NCBI GenBank assembly: GCA_031259515.1
Contig: JAIRLK010000110.1
Location: 1 to 30,420 of the forward strand
DNA: 30,420 nucleotides
DNA from: Treponema sp.
GTDB taxonomy: Bacteria; Spirochaetota; Spirochaetia; Treponematales; Breznakiellaceae
Direction: 5' to 3'
In this document: positions 16,365-24,795 of the stretch, piece by piece
Layout: the number at the start of each line of letters is the position of its first letter
How positions within the stretch are numbered: position 1 is the stretch's first letter
Made by a program: the position numbers and the translations under genes
The notes under the pieces: generated by a model
What the model saw: only the letters and a program-made list of their open reading frames with translations
Databases searched by the model: none
What the model was told of the DNA's origin: nothing

Positions 16365-17674
16365 TGAGGCTGCGAGATTTTCTTGAGATTGATTACTGGC
16401 TCCTTATCGCCGCGATAATCCTTTCCATATTCGGGATTCTTTTCATCTATTCTTCCGGCATAACTTCTACGGGTATGCCGGCGTCCACCGAATACATCAG
16501 GCAGATCATCTGGGCTTCCGGGGGGCTGATCCTGGCCATCTTTTTGGCCCTGCTCAATTACCGCCGGTTCTATGATATTTCGATATACCTGTATTTGGGG
16601 ACTCTGGGGCTTTTGGCTTTTACCTGCGTTTTTGGCCGGCAGGTAAACGGCGCCCGGGCATGGCTGGGCATCGGTTCTTTCGGCATACAGCCTTCGGAAT
16701 TTGCCAAGATTACTACCATCCTTTTTCTTGCCCGGTATCTGGATGCCTCAAAACGAAGCCACAATGTCTTTGTCCGTTTTATTCTGTCCTGCGTGATTGT
16801 GTTCATCCCTATGGGCATCATCCTGATTCAGCCCGATTTTGGTACATCCCTGGTGTTCATCCCCATACTTCTGGTGATGACGTTTATCGCGGGCCTTTCC
16901 ATCCGGTACGTCGCCTTTCTGGGGGCCTGCATAAGCATAACAGGTATCCTCATGGTATTACCCCTCTGGCAGTCTTACATCATTAAGGACGCCCTGCCGT
17001 CCCTGGATATTCTTATGGACATCCGGTTTGTGGGTATATCCGTTATGGCTCTTGCGGCGATCCTGGCCATCGCCCTCTTCGGGTTTCTGCGGTTTAAGAA
17101 ACGGTATTTTTACTGGATAGCCTACAGCGCTTCTATTGGAATCTTCTCTCTGGGCGCTTCTTTCATGTCCCATAAAGTTCTCAAGGATTACCAGATCATG
17201 CGGCTCATCGTTTTTCTGGATCCCAACGTGGATCCCCGTGGTTCGGGGTGGAACATCATCCAGTCTATCACCGCCATCGGATCCGGCGGGCTTTGGGGAA
17301 AAGGATACCTCCAGGGTACCCAGAGCCATTACCGCTTTCTGCCCCAACAGAGTACGGATTTTATTTTTTCGATTTTTTCCGAGGAATGGGGGCTCAGAGG
17401 CGGCGTAATAGTCTTCGCCCTCTTCCTGCTCATCTGCCTCAGACTGGTCAGGATCATGAAGACATCCACGGATACCTATGGTTCCTACATCATTGCGGGG
17501 CTTTCCGCCATGTATATCTTTCATTTTCTTATCAATGTGGGAATGACTATGGGGATCATGCCCATCACCGGGATACCCCTCCTGTTCATGTCCTACGGCG
17601 GTTCGGCCCTCATCTCCGCCATGACCGGTATAGGCCTGGCGCTAAGTGTTTATATGCGGAGGTATCAGCACTGA
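16364..17674 (+). CDS. rodA: Peptidoglycan glycosyltransferase RodA (SEDS family)
   Basis: A 436-residue polytopic SEDS protein that polymerises lipid II. About ten membrane segments are visible. Family signatures include GARAWLGIGSFGIQPSEFAK, FLDPNVDPRGSGWNIIQS (the segment with the essential acidic residue), GSGGLWGKGYLQGTQ, and PITGIPLLFMSYGGSALIS near the end. I start at ATG 16364 because it overlaps the pbp2 stop and gives the normal MRLRDFLEIDYW start just before the first membrane helix. An upstream in-frame ATG lies inside pbp2. The TGA overlaps the next start as TGATG. Confidence 0.96.
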   Translation: MRLRDFLEIDYWLLIAAIILSIFGILFIYSSGITSTGMPASTEYIRQIIWASGGLILAIFLALLNYRRFYDISIYLYLGTLGLLAFTCVFGRQVNGARAWLGIGSFGIQPSEFAKITTILFLARYLDASKRSHNVFVRFILSCVIVFIPMGIILIQPDFGTSLVFIPILLVMTFIAGLSIRYVAFLGACISITGILMVLPLWQSYIIKDALPSLDILMDIRFVGISVMALAAILAIALFGFLRFKKRYFYWIAYSASIGIFSLGASFMSHKVLKDYQIMRLIVFLDPNVDPRGSGWNIIQSITAIGSGGLWGKGYLQGTQSHYRFLPQQSTDFIFSIFSEEWGLRGGVIVFALFLLICLRLVRIMKTSTDTYGSYIIAGLSAMYIFHFLINVGMTMGIMPITGIPLLFMSYGGSALISAMTGIGLALSVYMRRYQH

Positions 17675-20133
17675 TGGGGATCGTCTTTGTCGATCCCATG
17701 AAAGATCTGGGAAAACACCTGCTTGAAGTCGAAAAACCCGCCCGTTACACCGGGGGTGAATACGGCCGTCTTGCCTCACAAAAGGGGATGCGAAACGCGG
17801 CCCTTAAAATGGCCGTTGCCTTCCCCGACCTCTATGAAATCGGGATGTCTAACCAGGCCCTGCGTATCCTCTACAACAGGCTGAATCAAATCCCCGGCCT
17901 TGTCTGCGACCGGGTTTTTACCCCTGCTCCCGACTTTGAGGCCCTGCTTGGGGATAAGGGGATTCCCCTCTATGGCCTTGATACCGGCATCAGGCTGCGG
18001 GACCTGGACATTCTTGGTTTTACGCTGGGTTACGAGCTGGGGATCACCGGCATCCTCGCGGTTCTTGCTTTGGCGGACATTCCCCTCAGGTCCGCCGGGC
18101 GTACCGGGCAAGACCCCCTGGTGATCCTGGGAGGTCCCTGTGTTTCCAACCCCCTGCCGTACGCGCCCTTTGTTGACGCCTGCTGGATAGGGGAAGCCGA
18201 AGGCGGTTTCTTTACCCTGGCGGAGGAACTGGCTGAAATGAAAAAAAGAGGGGAGGGGAGGGCGGCCCTTCTTGCCCGGCTGGTATCCCATCCTTCGGTA
18301 TGGGCGCCGGGAAAAACCGCCGTCCGCCGGGCCGTAGACGCTGCGTTCGCCTCCGGAGAGCATCAGGCGGCGGTTTTCCCCATACCCGGTATGAAGATCG
18401 TCCAGCACCACGGGGCAGTAGAAATCATGCGGGGCTGCCCAAACGGATGCCGTTTCTGTCATGCCGGCGTCTGGTACCGGCCTATGCGGCAGAAAGACGC
18501 ACGGGTTGTGCTTGCCGAAGCGGACGCCTTTATCCGATCCGGAGGCTACCGGGAAATCAGTCTTTCGTCCCTTTCCACCGGGGATTACCGGTACCTGGAC
18601 GCCCTCCTTGAAAAGCTGAACCGGATTTACGGCCCGGCCCATGTCTCGTTTCAGTTGCCTTCCCTGCGGGTGTCCACGTTTTCCCTTCCCATCCTGGAAA
18701 AAATCTCTGCGGTACGCAGGAGCGGCCTTACCTTCGCGGTGGAAACCCCGGTAGACGCCTGGCAGTTCGCCATCAACAAGGAAGTCTCCCGTGACTCGGT
18801 GATCGCCATCATCAGGGAGGCCCGTAAAAACGGCTGGCGGGGGGCGAAGTTTTATTTTATGATCGGACTGCCGGTGGCAGGACTCAAGGGCGGGACCGGA
18901 CATGAAGAAGAGGAAATAGTCGCTTTTATTCGGGACGTGGCCCACAAGACCGGCATGAACTTTAACATCAATGCCGGCGCCTTTGTTCCTAAACCCCACA
19001 CCCCCTTTCAATGGGCCGCCCAAATTGACGAGGATACGGCGCGGGAAAAACTCGAATATATCAGGCGGAGCCTTAAACCCCAGGGCCATAAGGTGGGAAT
19101 CCAGGACCCTTTTATTTCCGTTCTGGAAGGGGTCATCAGCCGCGGGGATGAGCGGGTAGGGGACCTGATAGAGGAAGCCTTTAACCGGGGATGCCGCCTG
19201 GACGCCTGGGACGACTATATCAAGCGAGATGTCTGGCGCGGCATCTTTGAAAAGGAGCGTTCCCTGGTGAAAGCCATTTTGGGTAAAAAAGAAGCGGATG
19301 ATCCCCTTCCATGGAACAGCGTCAGCAGCGGGACCGGCCTTCATTTTTTGGCGGAAGAAGCGGCGCGGTCCTCCGCCAGTCGCGCCACGCCGCCCTGCGC
19401 TCAGAGCGCGTCACAAGCCTGCGAGCATCCCTGCGGCGTCTGTCCGGGATGGGGCAAGGTAATCGAAAACGGTACGGAATTGGATCCCCCGCCTGAGACC
19501 ACGAATCCGGAACTTCCTTTTATCAAGCAGGGCGGCGCTTGGGATGAGAATGTCCCCGGCGGGAATAAACGGGACCCGGCAACCTACCGCGTCCTGTTCT
19601 CCTTCGCCAAATCAGGTCCCGCGGTTTGGCTTCCTCATCTTGCGGTCATTGAGGTGTTTTCCATGGCCTTGCAGAGGGCGGATATCCCCGTTCAGTTTTC
19701 CGGGGGTTTCAACCCCCTGCCTAAACTTGATTTCGCGTCCCCTGTATCCATAGGCGTCTTTGCCCAAGGAGAGATCGCCACACTGGATACGGACGGATTC
19801 TTTGACGCCCTTTCTTTCGCGGAATGCCTTAACTCCCAATTACCGGAGGGATTCAAGGTGAATCAGGCCTTTAACGTATACATCCCTTCGGGAACGAAAA
19901 AACATTCGGCTGCGTCGCTTCTCTGGGGCTTTGCGTATGAGCCTTCACCCGATAGCGGACTCAGGGAGCCGGCTCTTGTACCGGCCCTTGAGGAAAAGCG
20001 TTACCGCCAGGGGCGGCTTGACGGAGGGGAATCCCTTTTCGATCTGAAAAGGAAATCGGTCCTGGCTAAAAGCCGGGAGAATCCAAAAGAACCGTCTTCG
20101 TACTTTACTGTCTATCGGGCATTGTATAATTAA
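17674..20133 (+). CDS. Radical-SAM protein fused to a DUF2344 domain (TIGR03960-like)
   Basis: An 819-residue protein. The N-terminal part (about 1-245) resembles the B12-binding-like region of this family. The radical SAM cluster motif MRGCPNGCRFC supplies Cys255, 259 and 262 for the 4Fe-4S cluster. The radical SAM barrel runs to about 530. A linker holding a Cys group (CEHPCGVC) follows. The C-terminal DUF2344/TIGR03936 domain begins at about 638 (YRVLFSFAKSGPAVWLPHL). The reaction is unknown; the family is widespread in anaerobes. ATG 17674 overlaps the rodA stop and has GGAGG 11 bases upstream. Longer in-frame starts lie inside rodA. Its position at the end of the mre-pbp2-rodA chain suggests shared expression. 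Confidence 0.9.
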   Translation: MGIVFVDPMKDLGKHLLEVEKPARYTGGEYGRLASQKGMRNAALKMAVAFPDLYEIGMSNQALRILYNRLNQIPGLVCDRVFTPAPDFEALLGDKGIPLYGLDTGIRLRDLDILGFTLGYELGITGILAVLALADIPLRSAGRTGQDPLVILGGPCVSNPLPYAPFVDACWIGEAEGGFFTLAEELAEMKKRGEGRAALLARLVSHPSVWAPGKTAVRRAVDAAFASGEHQAAVFPIPGMKIVQHHGAVEIMRGCPNGCRFCHAGVWYRPMRQKDARVVLAEADAFIRSGGYREISLSSLSTGDYRYLDALLEKLNRIYGPAHVSFQLPSLRVSTFSLPILEKISAVRRSGLTFAVETPVDAWQFAINKEVSRDSVIAIIREARKNGWRGAKFYFMIGLPVAGLKGGTGHEEEEIVAFIRDVAHKTGMNFNINAGAFVPKPHTPFQWAAQIDEDTAREKLEYIRRSLKPQGHKVGIQDPFISVLEGVISRGDERVGDLIEEAFNRGCRLDAWDDYIKRDVWRGIFEKERSLVKAILGKKEADDPLPWNSVSSGTGLHFLAEEAARSSASRATPPCAQSASQACEHPCGVCPGWGKVIENGTELDPPPETTNPELPFIKQGGAWDENVPGGNKRDPATYRVLFSFAKSGPAVWLPHLAVIEVFSMALQRADIPVQFSGGFNPLPKLDFASPVSIGVFAQGEIATLDTDGFFDALSFAECLNSQLPEGFKVNQAFNVYIPSGTKKHSAASLLWGFAYEPSPDSGLREPALVPALEEKRYRQGRLDGGESLFDLKRKSVLAKSRENPKEPSSYFTVYRALYN

Positions 20134-20141
20134 AGAAGACC

Positions 20142-20181
20142 AAGCGCTGCCTTCTGGAGACCAGGGCAGCGCTTCATTTTT
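20142..20181. terminator. Strong hairpin terminator between convergent genes
   Basis: AAGCGCTGCC (20142-20151) pairs with GGCAGCGCTT (20165-20174). An inner CTGG/CCAG stem (20154-20157 with 20161-20164) continues the helix past a TT bulge. CATTTTT follows on the plus strand. It ends the long elongation operon and may also serve the convergent epimerase gene, though the minus-strand T-run is weaker. Confidence 0.85.
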
Positions 20182-21046
20182 ACCGCAGGTTTTCCTTGAC
20201 AAAGGCGGCGGATTTTTCCGCCAGCGCGTCCAGATCAGGATTTTTTATGATATCCCGCCAAACCGCCACGGCCCGGCCAATGGTCCCGCCTTGGGTAAGA
20301 AAGGGTTCCATGACAAGAGGGCCGGTATAGTTAATATCGTCCAGGGCCTCCTTGATTTCCGCCCAGGGCTGACGGCCCATGCCCGGCAGTTTGCGGTTCG
20401 TCTCTCCCAGATGGAGGGCTGCAAGGTATTTTCCCGCCCTACGGATCGCTCCAGGTATGGAATCCTCTTCGATATTCATGTGAAAGGCGTCAAGGAGAAT
20501 ATTGCAGGCAGGGTTGTCGATTTCTTTGACATACGCAAGGGCTTCCTCGCAGGTATTGATGAGGAATTGTTCAAATCGGTTGATCACCTCTACGTTGAGC
20601 ATAACCCCATGGTCGCCGGCGAAGGGAGCCAGTTCCCGCATACTCTTGATGCTCTGTTTGAGCATAGGTTCCTTACTGGTCATCCCCTCGGGGAAAACCG
20701 CGGGCCAGTAACTGTGAACGGTACCGCTGATCATACCGCCTCCCATTTCGCTTACGCTCCTGATGATCTTCTTCATAAATTCAACGCCCCTCAAACGGAC
20801 ATTCTCGTCCAGGGAAGAGAGGTCGTATATCTTTTCTAACCCCATGCCATACGAGAGGAGTACGCCTTCTTTTTCGGCCTTCTCCCTAATCTTCATACGG
20901 TATGCGCGGTCTTTCTCCGCCAGAACCGCCGCATGGAGCTCCAAAAGGTCAAATCCAAGCCGCTTTGCCGTATCTATGAAGGGCAAAAAATCAACATCCC
21001 ATTCATGGACCCAATATGCGTAAAAGATGCCAACCGGCCTATTCAT
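20180..21046 (-). CDS. Ketose 3-epimerase (D-tagatose/D-psicose 3-epimerase family)
   Basis: A 288-residue TIM-barrel enzyme of the sugar-phosphate isomerase/epimerase superfamily that swaps the C3 configuration of free ketoses. It closely resembles known D-psicose 3-epimerases: GIFYAYWVHEWDVD at the start, YSYWP-like HSYWPAVFPEG, and LLDAFHMNIEEDSIPGAIR. Metal ligands are Glu153 (NVEVINRFE), Asp186 (LLDAFH), His212 (LHLGETNR) and Glu247 (VMEPF). ATG 21046 is chosen because AAGGAGAG lies five bases upstream; the longer ORF start at 21076 is upstream of that site. It is divergent from the polyol operon, which fits a role in ketose interconversion. Ketopentoses such as ribulose and xylulose are also substrates for some family members. 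Confidence 0.9.
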   Translation of the reverse strand: MNRPVGIFYAYWVHEWDVDFLPFIDTAKRLGFDLLELHAAVLAEKDRAYRMKIREKAEKEGVLLSYGMGLEKIYDLSSLDENVRLRGVEFMKKIIRSVSEMGGGMISGTVHSYWPAVFPEGMTSKEPMLKQSIKSMRELAPFAGDHGVMLNVEVINRFEQFLINTCEEALAYVKEIDNPACNILLDAFHMNIEEDSIPGAIRRAGKYLAALHLGETNRKLPGMGRQPWAEIKEALDDINYTGPLVMEPFLTQGGTIGRAVAVWRDIIKNPDLDALAEKSAAFVKENLR

Positions 21047-21084
21047 GTTTCTCTCCTTACAACAATTAAACGTCAATACGGGAG

Positions 21085-21113
21085 GTTATATACTGATTCA
21101 ACACATTATTCAA
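21085..21113 (-). promoter_or_regulatory. Promoter of the ketose 3-epimerase gene
   Basis: On the minus strand TTGAAT (21113-21108) and TATAAC (21090-21085) are separated by 17 bases, giving a leader of about 32 bases. A second TTGAAT starts 12 bases after the first, one about every helical turn, so a regulator could bind this direct repeat. Confidence 0.6.
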
Positions 21114-21334
21114 GCAATTTTTCGCTAATAATACGGCGCAGCACTGTTACCGTTACCCCTATTGGCAATCCCATCCCGCTAAAAACAGTCCGCGTTTGTC
21201 TATACAAAAATAAGACCGCCCCAAAGGGGAAGCCGGCCAGCCCGACAGAGCGCCCGTTCAACTCCACCGGGAGCACTTTCAAGCCCGCACCGGAACATTA
21301 CATGAAAAATTGCTAAAATACGGTGAATTTTTTG
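21114..21334. other. Divergent spacer between epimerase and polyol operon
   Basis: The central part of a 380-base gap with no gene I can support. Promoters for the flanking genes lie at either end. Shared regulation is plausible, but I found no clear palindromic operator. Confidence 0.5.
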
Positions 21335-21363
21335 TTGACAATATGCTATTTGAGGTTTACCAT
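21335..21363 (+). promoter_or_regulatory. Promoter of the polyol uptake operon
   Basis: A perfect TTGACA (21335-21340), a 17-base spacer, and TACCAT (21358-21363). The predicted leader is about 57 bases. Imperfect direct repeats, ATTGGGTATT and ATTGGTATT, lie just downstream near the expected transcription start. Confidence 0.5.
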
Positions 21364-21426
21364 TGGGTATTATTATTGGTATTCTTATCCAGTAATAAAT
21401 ATTTTCTGTCAGGAGGAGAAGAGTTG

Positions 21427-22804
21427 ATGAAAAAGAGTATGCTTTTATTAGGAGCAGCCGTGTTGTTTTTTACGGTTGTTGGTACCCCATTGTTTGCCGC
21501 TGGGGGCGGTCAGAGGGGGGGGGGGGGGGGGACCGGTTACGGTCAACATCGCCCTGGCGAATAACCCCATATCGCAGGCTTTGTCCCGGATTGCCCAGTC
21601 CGAATATAAGGCCGAAGGGGTTACGGTAAATATTTCGGTACTGCCCGAAAACGACCTGCGGCAGCGGCTTACTACCGAAGCTTCAACCGGCGGAACCACC
21701 TACGATATTTTTTATATCGGCCCCTACGAAGCCCAGACGTGGGCAAAGAACGGCTGGCTTGAAAATCTTGAGCCTTTTTTTGACAAGCTGACCGCGGAAG
21801 AAAAAGCGTGGTATGACCGGGCGGATCTAATCAAGGGTATGCTGGATTCCACTTCTTTAAACGGTAATGCCTACGGGATTCCCTTTTATGGTGAAAGTTC
21901 TTTCCTTATGTATAACAAGGAACTTTTTGCGGCAAAGGGTCTTACTATGCCGGAAGAACCCACATGGCAGGAAGTTTATGAGCTTGCGAAACAGATTCAC
22001 GATCCCGCTAACGGCATTGTGGGCTTTACCATGCGCGGAACTCCCGGCTGGGGTATGAGCGGGGCGCCTTTTGTTACTATGGTGAACGCTTTTGGCGGTA
22101 AGTTCTTCGATATGCAGTGGAATGCGACCGTTGATACCCCGGAGCAGCGGGCCGCTTGGGAGATGTATAAGAAGATCCTCCGGGAAGCAGGCCAGCCTGA
22201 TATTCTGTCCTATACCTACAACGAATGTATCGCGCTGATGGCTTCGGGCAACTGCGGTATCTACTATGATGCCACTTCTATTGCGCCGCCCCTTGAAGCG
22301 AATGACTCCAAGGTAAAGGGAAAACTTGGGTATGTGATGGCTCCTCATGACAAGCTCCAGAAGAATACCGCATGGCTATGGAACTGGACCATGGGACTCA
22401 ACCCCAAGACAACCCAGGCAAAGAAAGACGCGGCCTTTAAGTTTATCCTTTGGGCGACTTCAAAAGAATATATCGCGAGGAGTATTGCCGTTGATCCCTC
22501 CGGTGGTAGTACGCCTCCTGCGTCCCGGTCTTCGACGTATAAACTGGCTGCCTACGCAGCGGTTCCCTATGGTCCGATGACCCTGAAAACGCTTGAAGGG
22601 ATGGACTTTACTAAACCCTGTCTTGACCCTGTCCCCTATGTGGGCCTTCAGTACATCGCCATTCCCGAATTCGCCGATGCCGGGGATATAATGACCCGGA
22701 ACTTGGCGGATTATGTAGTGGATAATATCAGTCTTGATGAGGCCATCAGGAGGACCCAGCAGGTCTTTGAGGCGGTGGCGAGGGACGGCGGGTACAAGAA
22801 GTAA
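21427..22804 (+). CDS. Polyol ABC transporter solute-binding protein, split by a poly-G frameshift
   Basis: A family 1 solute-binding protein, about 458 residues if read in one frame. ATG 21427 (AGGAGG ten bases upstream) encodes a good signal peptide, MKKSMLLLGAAVLFFTVVGT then PLFAAGGGQ. A run of 17 G (21515-21531) then throws translation out of frame, and it would stop at 21562-21564. The mature protein continues in the next frame from PVTVNIALANNP to the TAA at 22804. With 16 G (or 13 or 19) the frames join. The body resembles mannitol/sorbitol-binding SmoE/MtlE proteins: NDLRQRLTTE, YDIFYIGPYEAQTWAKNGWL, GIPFYGESSFLMYNKELF, WATSKEYI. No lipobox Cys is seen. The permeases, kinase and two dehydrogenases follow. 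Confidence 0.85.
21515..21531 (+). repeat. Homopolymeric G tract (17 G) in the signal-peptide/mature-protein junction
   Basis: Seventeen consecutive G lie inside a Gly-rich linker right after the signal peptide. One G too many for an open frame. A tract this long is prone to slipped-strand change and also to sequencing error. Confidence 0.95.
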
Positions 22805-22823
22805 CGGCTTTTCCTGTACCGGT

Positions 22824-22924
22824 AGGACCCGGGTAGAAATAAGATGACCAATAGGTCATCTTATTTCCTTGCTATATCAGCAATTAGAATAAAATGCAAG
22901 GCATTTTATTCTTACGCGGGTCCT
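22824..22924 (+). ncRNA. Structured three-way-junction element between binding protein and permease
   Basis: AGGACCCG (22824-22831) and CGGGTCCT (22917-22924) form an 8-bp closing helix. Inside it are two perfect hairpins. The first has 13 bp, AAATAAGATGACC (22837-22849) with GGTCATCTTATTT (22854-22866), and loop AATA. The second has 12 bp, AGAATAAAATGC (22886-22897) with GCATTTTATTCT (22901-22912), and a 3-base loop. It starts 19 bases after the binding-protein stop. The likely role is to stabilise the upstream mRNA or limit read-through, so that binding protein exceeds permease. That is inference. Confidence 0.65.
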
Positions 22925-22938
22925 CAGTTTTATATCAG

Positions 22939-22968
22939 GGACCGTTCGGATTGGATGCCGGACGGTCC
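22939..22968 (+). terminator. Third intercistronic hairpin, possible attenuator
   Basis: GGACCGTTCGG (22939-22949) pairs with CCGGACGGTCC (22958-22968), 11 bp with one G-T pair and an 8-base loop. Only TTGTTG follows, so termination would be partial. GGACC (22939-22943) could alternatively pair with GGTCC (22919-22923), making the two structures competitive. Confidence 0.5.
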
Positions 22969-23030
22969 TTGTTGCAGGTTGTCAATAATTTGATCCGGTG
23001 TTCCGGGGAAATAAAAGGTTGCATGTATAG

Positions 23031-23918
23031 ATGAAAAGAAAAACCGATTACAATTATCTGGTACCTGCGGTTGCGATCGTCGCGCTTATGACCCAGATTC
23101 CGTTTTTAATGACCTTGATTTTTTCTACGCTGCGTTGGAATTTATCAAGGCCGGATATTCCGCGGGTTTTCAGCGGTATTGAAAATTACCTTTATTTTCT
23201 CAAGATCGAATCTTTTCAGGATATTCCTCCTTTTTACGGCATCCTGTGGCAGACGATTTTGGTTACGGGGATGACCCTGCTGATATGCTCTATTTTAGGT
23301 TTTCTTCTGTCTCTTCTGCTGGATCATCAAATTCCTGGAATCAACATCGCCCGGACGCTCATTTTGGGTCCGTTCTTTGTTATGTCCACCGCCAGCGGCG
23401 TGATATGGAAGACGACCATTTTTAACACTACCTTTGGCTGGTATGGGGTTATAGCGAAGACATTGGGATTCACCCCGGTTGATTTGGTTAGTTATCATCC
23501 CTTATGGGTTATCATCGGGCTCTTTGTATGGCAGTGGCTTCCCTTTTTTGTGCTTATTATTCTGGCGGGGCTTCAGGGCCTGGATCAGGAGGTGATGGAC
23601 AGTATGCGAATGGACGGGGTGAACTGGCTTGAAGGAATATTCCGTATCAAGCTGCCCCTCATCATGAACCACATGAGGGTTGCGATCCTGCTGGGTCTTG
23701 TGTTCGTGGTCAAGGAATTCGGCCTTATCTTGACTACCACTGCCGGAGGACCGGGAACCCGGTCATATACGCTCCCGTACTATGTGTATATGCAGATATT
23801 CAGCGCAAACAATGTGGGCAGGGCAGGGGCTTTGGCGGCGATGACTGTCATTTTGACCTTGATTTTAGTCAATCTCATCTACCGTTCAATTGAACGGCGG
23901 AATGCGAAGTATACCTAG
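23031..23918 (+). CDS. ABC sugar/polyol transporter permease, MalF/UgpA type
   Basis: A 295-residue inner-membrane permease with about six membrane helices. The cytoplasmic EAA loop that contacts the ATPase is visible as VMDSMRMDGVNWLEGIFRIK with LPL after it, near residues 185-210. It is one half of the permease pair that accepts substrate from the upstream binding protein. The ATG at 23031 has only a distant AAAGG (about 12 bases), so translation may be modest. It follows the structured intercistronic region and ends 13 bases before the next permease. Confidence 0.92.
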   Translation: MKRKTDYNYLVPAVAIVALMTQIPFLMTLIFSTLRWNLSRPDIPRVFSGIENYLYFLKIESFQDIPPFYGILWQTILVTGMTLLICSILGFLLSLLLDHQIPGINIARTLILGPFFVMSTASGVIWKTTIFNTTFGWYGVIAKTLGFTPVDLVSYHPLWVIIGLFVWQWLPFFVLIILAGLQGLDQEVMDSMRMDGVNWLEGIFRIKLPLIMNHMRVAILLGLVFVVKEFGLILTTTAGGPGTRSYTLPYYVYMQIFSANNVGRAGALAAMTVILTLILVNLIYRSIERRNAKYT

Positions 23919-23931
23919 GGAGGAGCCGGAC

Positions 23932-24795
23932 ATGACGAGGGTTGAACATATTCAATGGCAGAGGAAAATCCGCCGTGGCTCTATCAAAAAAATCGTCCTG
24001 GCGGTTGTTATATACGCCGTTGCCATTCTGTATTTTTCTCCTATACTTTATATGTTTCTTTCGGGATTTAAGACAGAACAACAGGCGGTTTCACCCAGTA
24101 TCTTTTTTAAGCCGACTTTGGAAACTTACAAAAAGGTATTAAGCGATCCTACGATGTATCAGTATCTAGAGAATTCCTTGTTTCAGGTTTTCTTTGGTAC
24201 GCTGATAAGTCTTGCTCTGGGGATTCCCGCGGCCTTTGCCCTGGTATTTGGACGTCTTAAAAAACGGGAGTCTTCTGGTAAGATATATTTGTGGTTTATT
24301 ACTACGATCCTTCTCCCCCCGGTGGCGGTTTTGATTCCCCTCTTCACATGGTATCAGCAGTTCCGCCTGATCAACACCCCTTGGGGGCTTCTGGCCGCGT
24401 ATGTAGGATTTCATGTGCCTATTGTGGTGTGGATGGTTCATTCATTTTTCTCGGATCTTCCGAAAGAGATATTCGAGGCTGCGGAAATTGATGGTTGTAC
24501 TAAATTCCAGCGTATGACAAAAATAGCCATTCCCCTTGCGCGGACCGGGATTATTTCCGCGAGCCTTCTTGTGGCGGTTTTTATATGGAATGAATTCTTC
24601 CTGGGCTTTAACCTCACCGGTAATCCAACCGCCACCCTGCCGGTGTATATGGCCCGGTTCCGGGAACAGCAGGGTCAGTTTGTCGCCCAGCTCTCGGCAT
24701 CGTCAACAATCTCGGTGCTTCCCGCAATCGTTCTCGGTTGGATGACGCAGAAAGCCCTCGTTAAAGGACTGGTTTCGGGCGCGGTAAAGGGATGA
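23932..24795 (+). CDS. ABC sugar/polyol transporter permease, MalG type
   Basis: A 287-residue permease with about six membrane helices. The EAA loop is present as EIFEAAEIDGCTKFQRMTKI with AIPLA after it. It forms the heterodimer with the preceding permease. I start at ATG 23932 because GGGAGGAG lies six bases upstream and overlaps the preceding stop. An upstream in-frame ATG at 23890 lies inside the first permease. Its TGA overlaps the kinase ATG (ATGA). No nucleotide-binding subunit follows, so the pair must use an ATPase encoded elsewhere. Confidence 0.92.
   Translation: MTRVEHIQWQRKIRRGSIKKIVLAVVIYAVAILYFSPILYMFLSGFKTEQQAVSPSIFFKPTLETYKKVLSDPTMYQYLENSLFQVFFGTLISLALGIPAAFALVFGRLKKRESSGKIYLWFITTILLPPVAVLIPLFTWYQQFRLINTPWGLLAAYVGFHVPIVVWMVHSFFSDLPKEIFEAAEIDGCTKFQRMTKIAIPLARTGIISASLLVAVFIWNEFFLGFNLTGNPTATLPVYMARFREQQGQFVAQLSASSTISVLPAIVLGWMTQKALVKGLVSGAVKG

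Noticed and set aside
17776..19344. 522-codon minus-strand ORF opposite the radical-SAM gene
   Set aside because: Antisense shadow with no ribosome-binding site or motif. The plus strand carries the Cx3Cx2C cluster.
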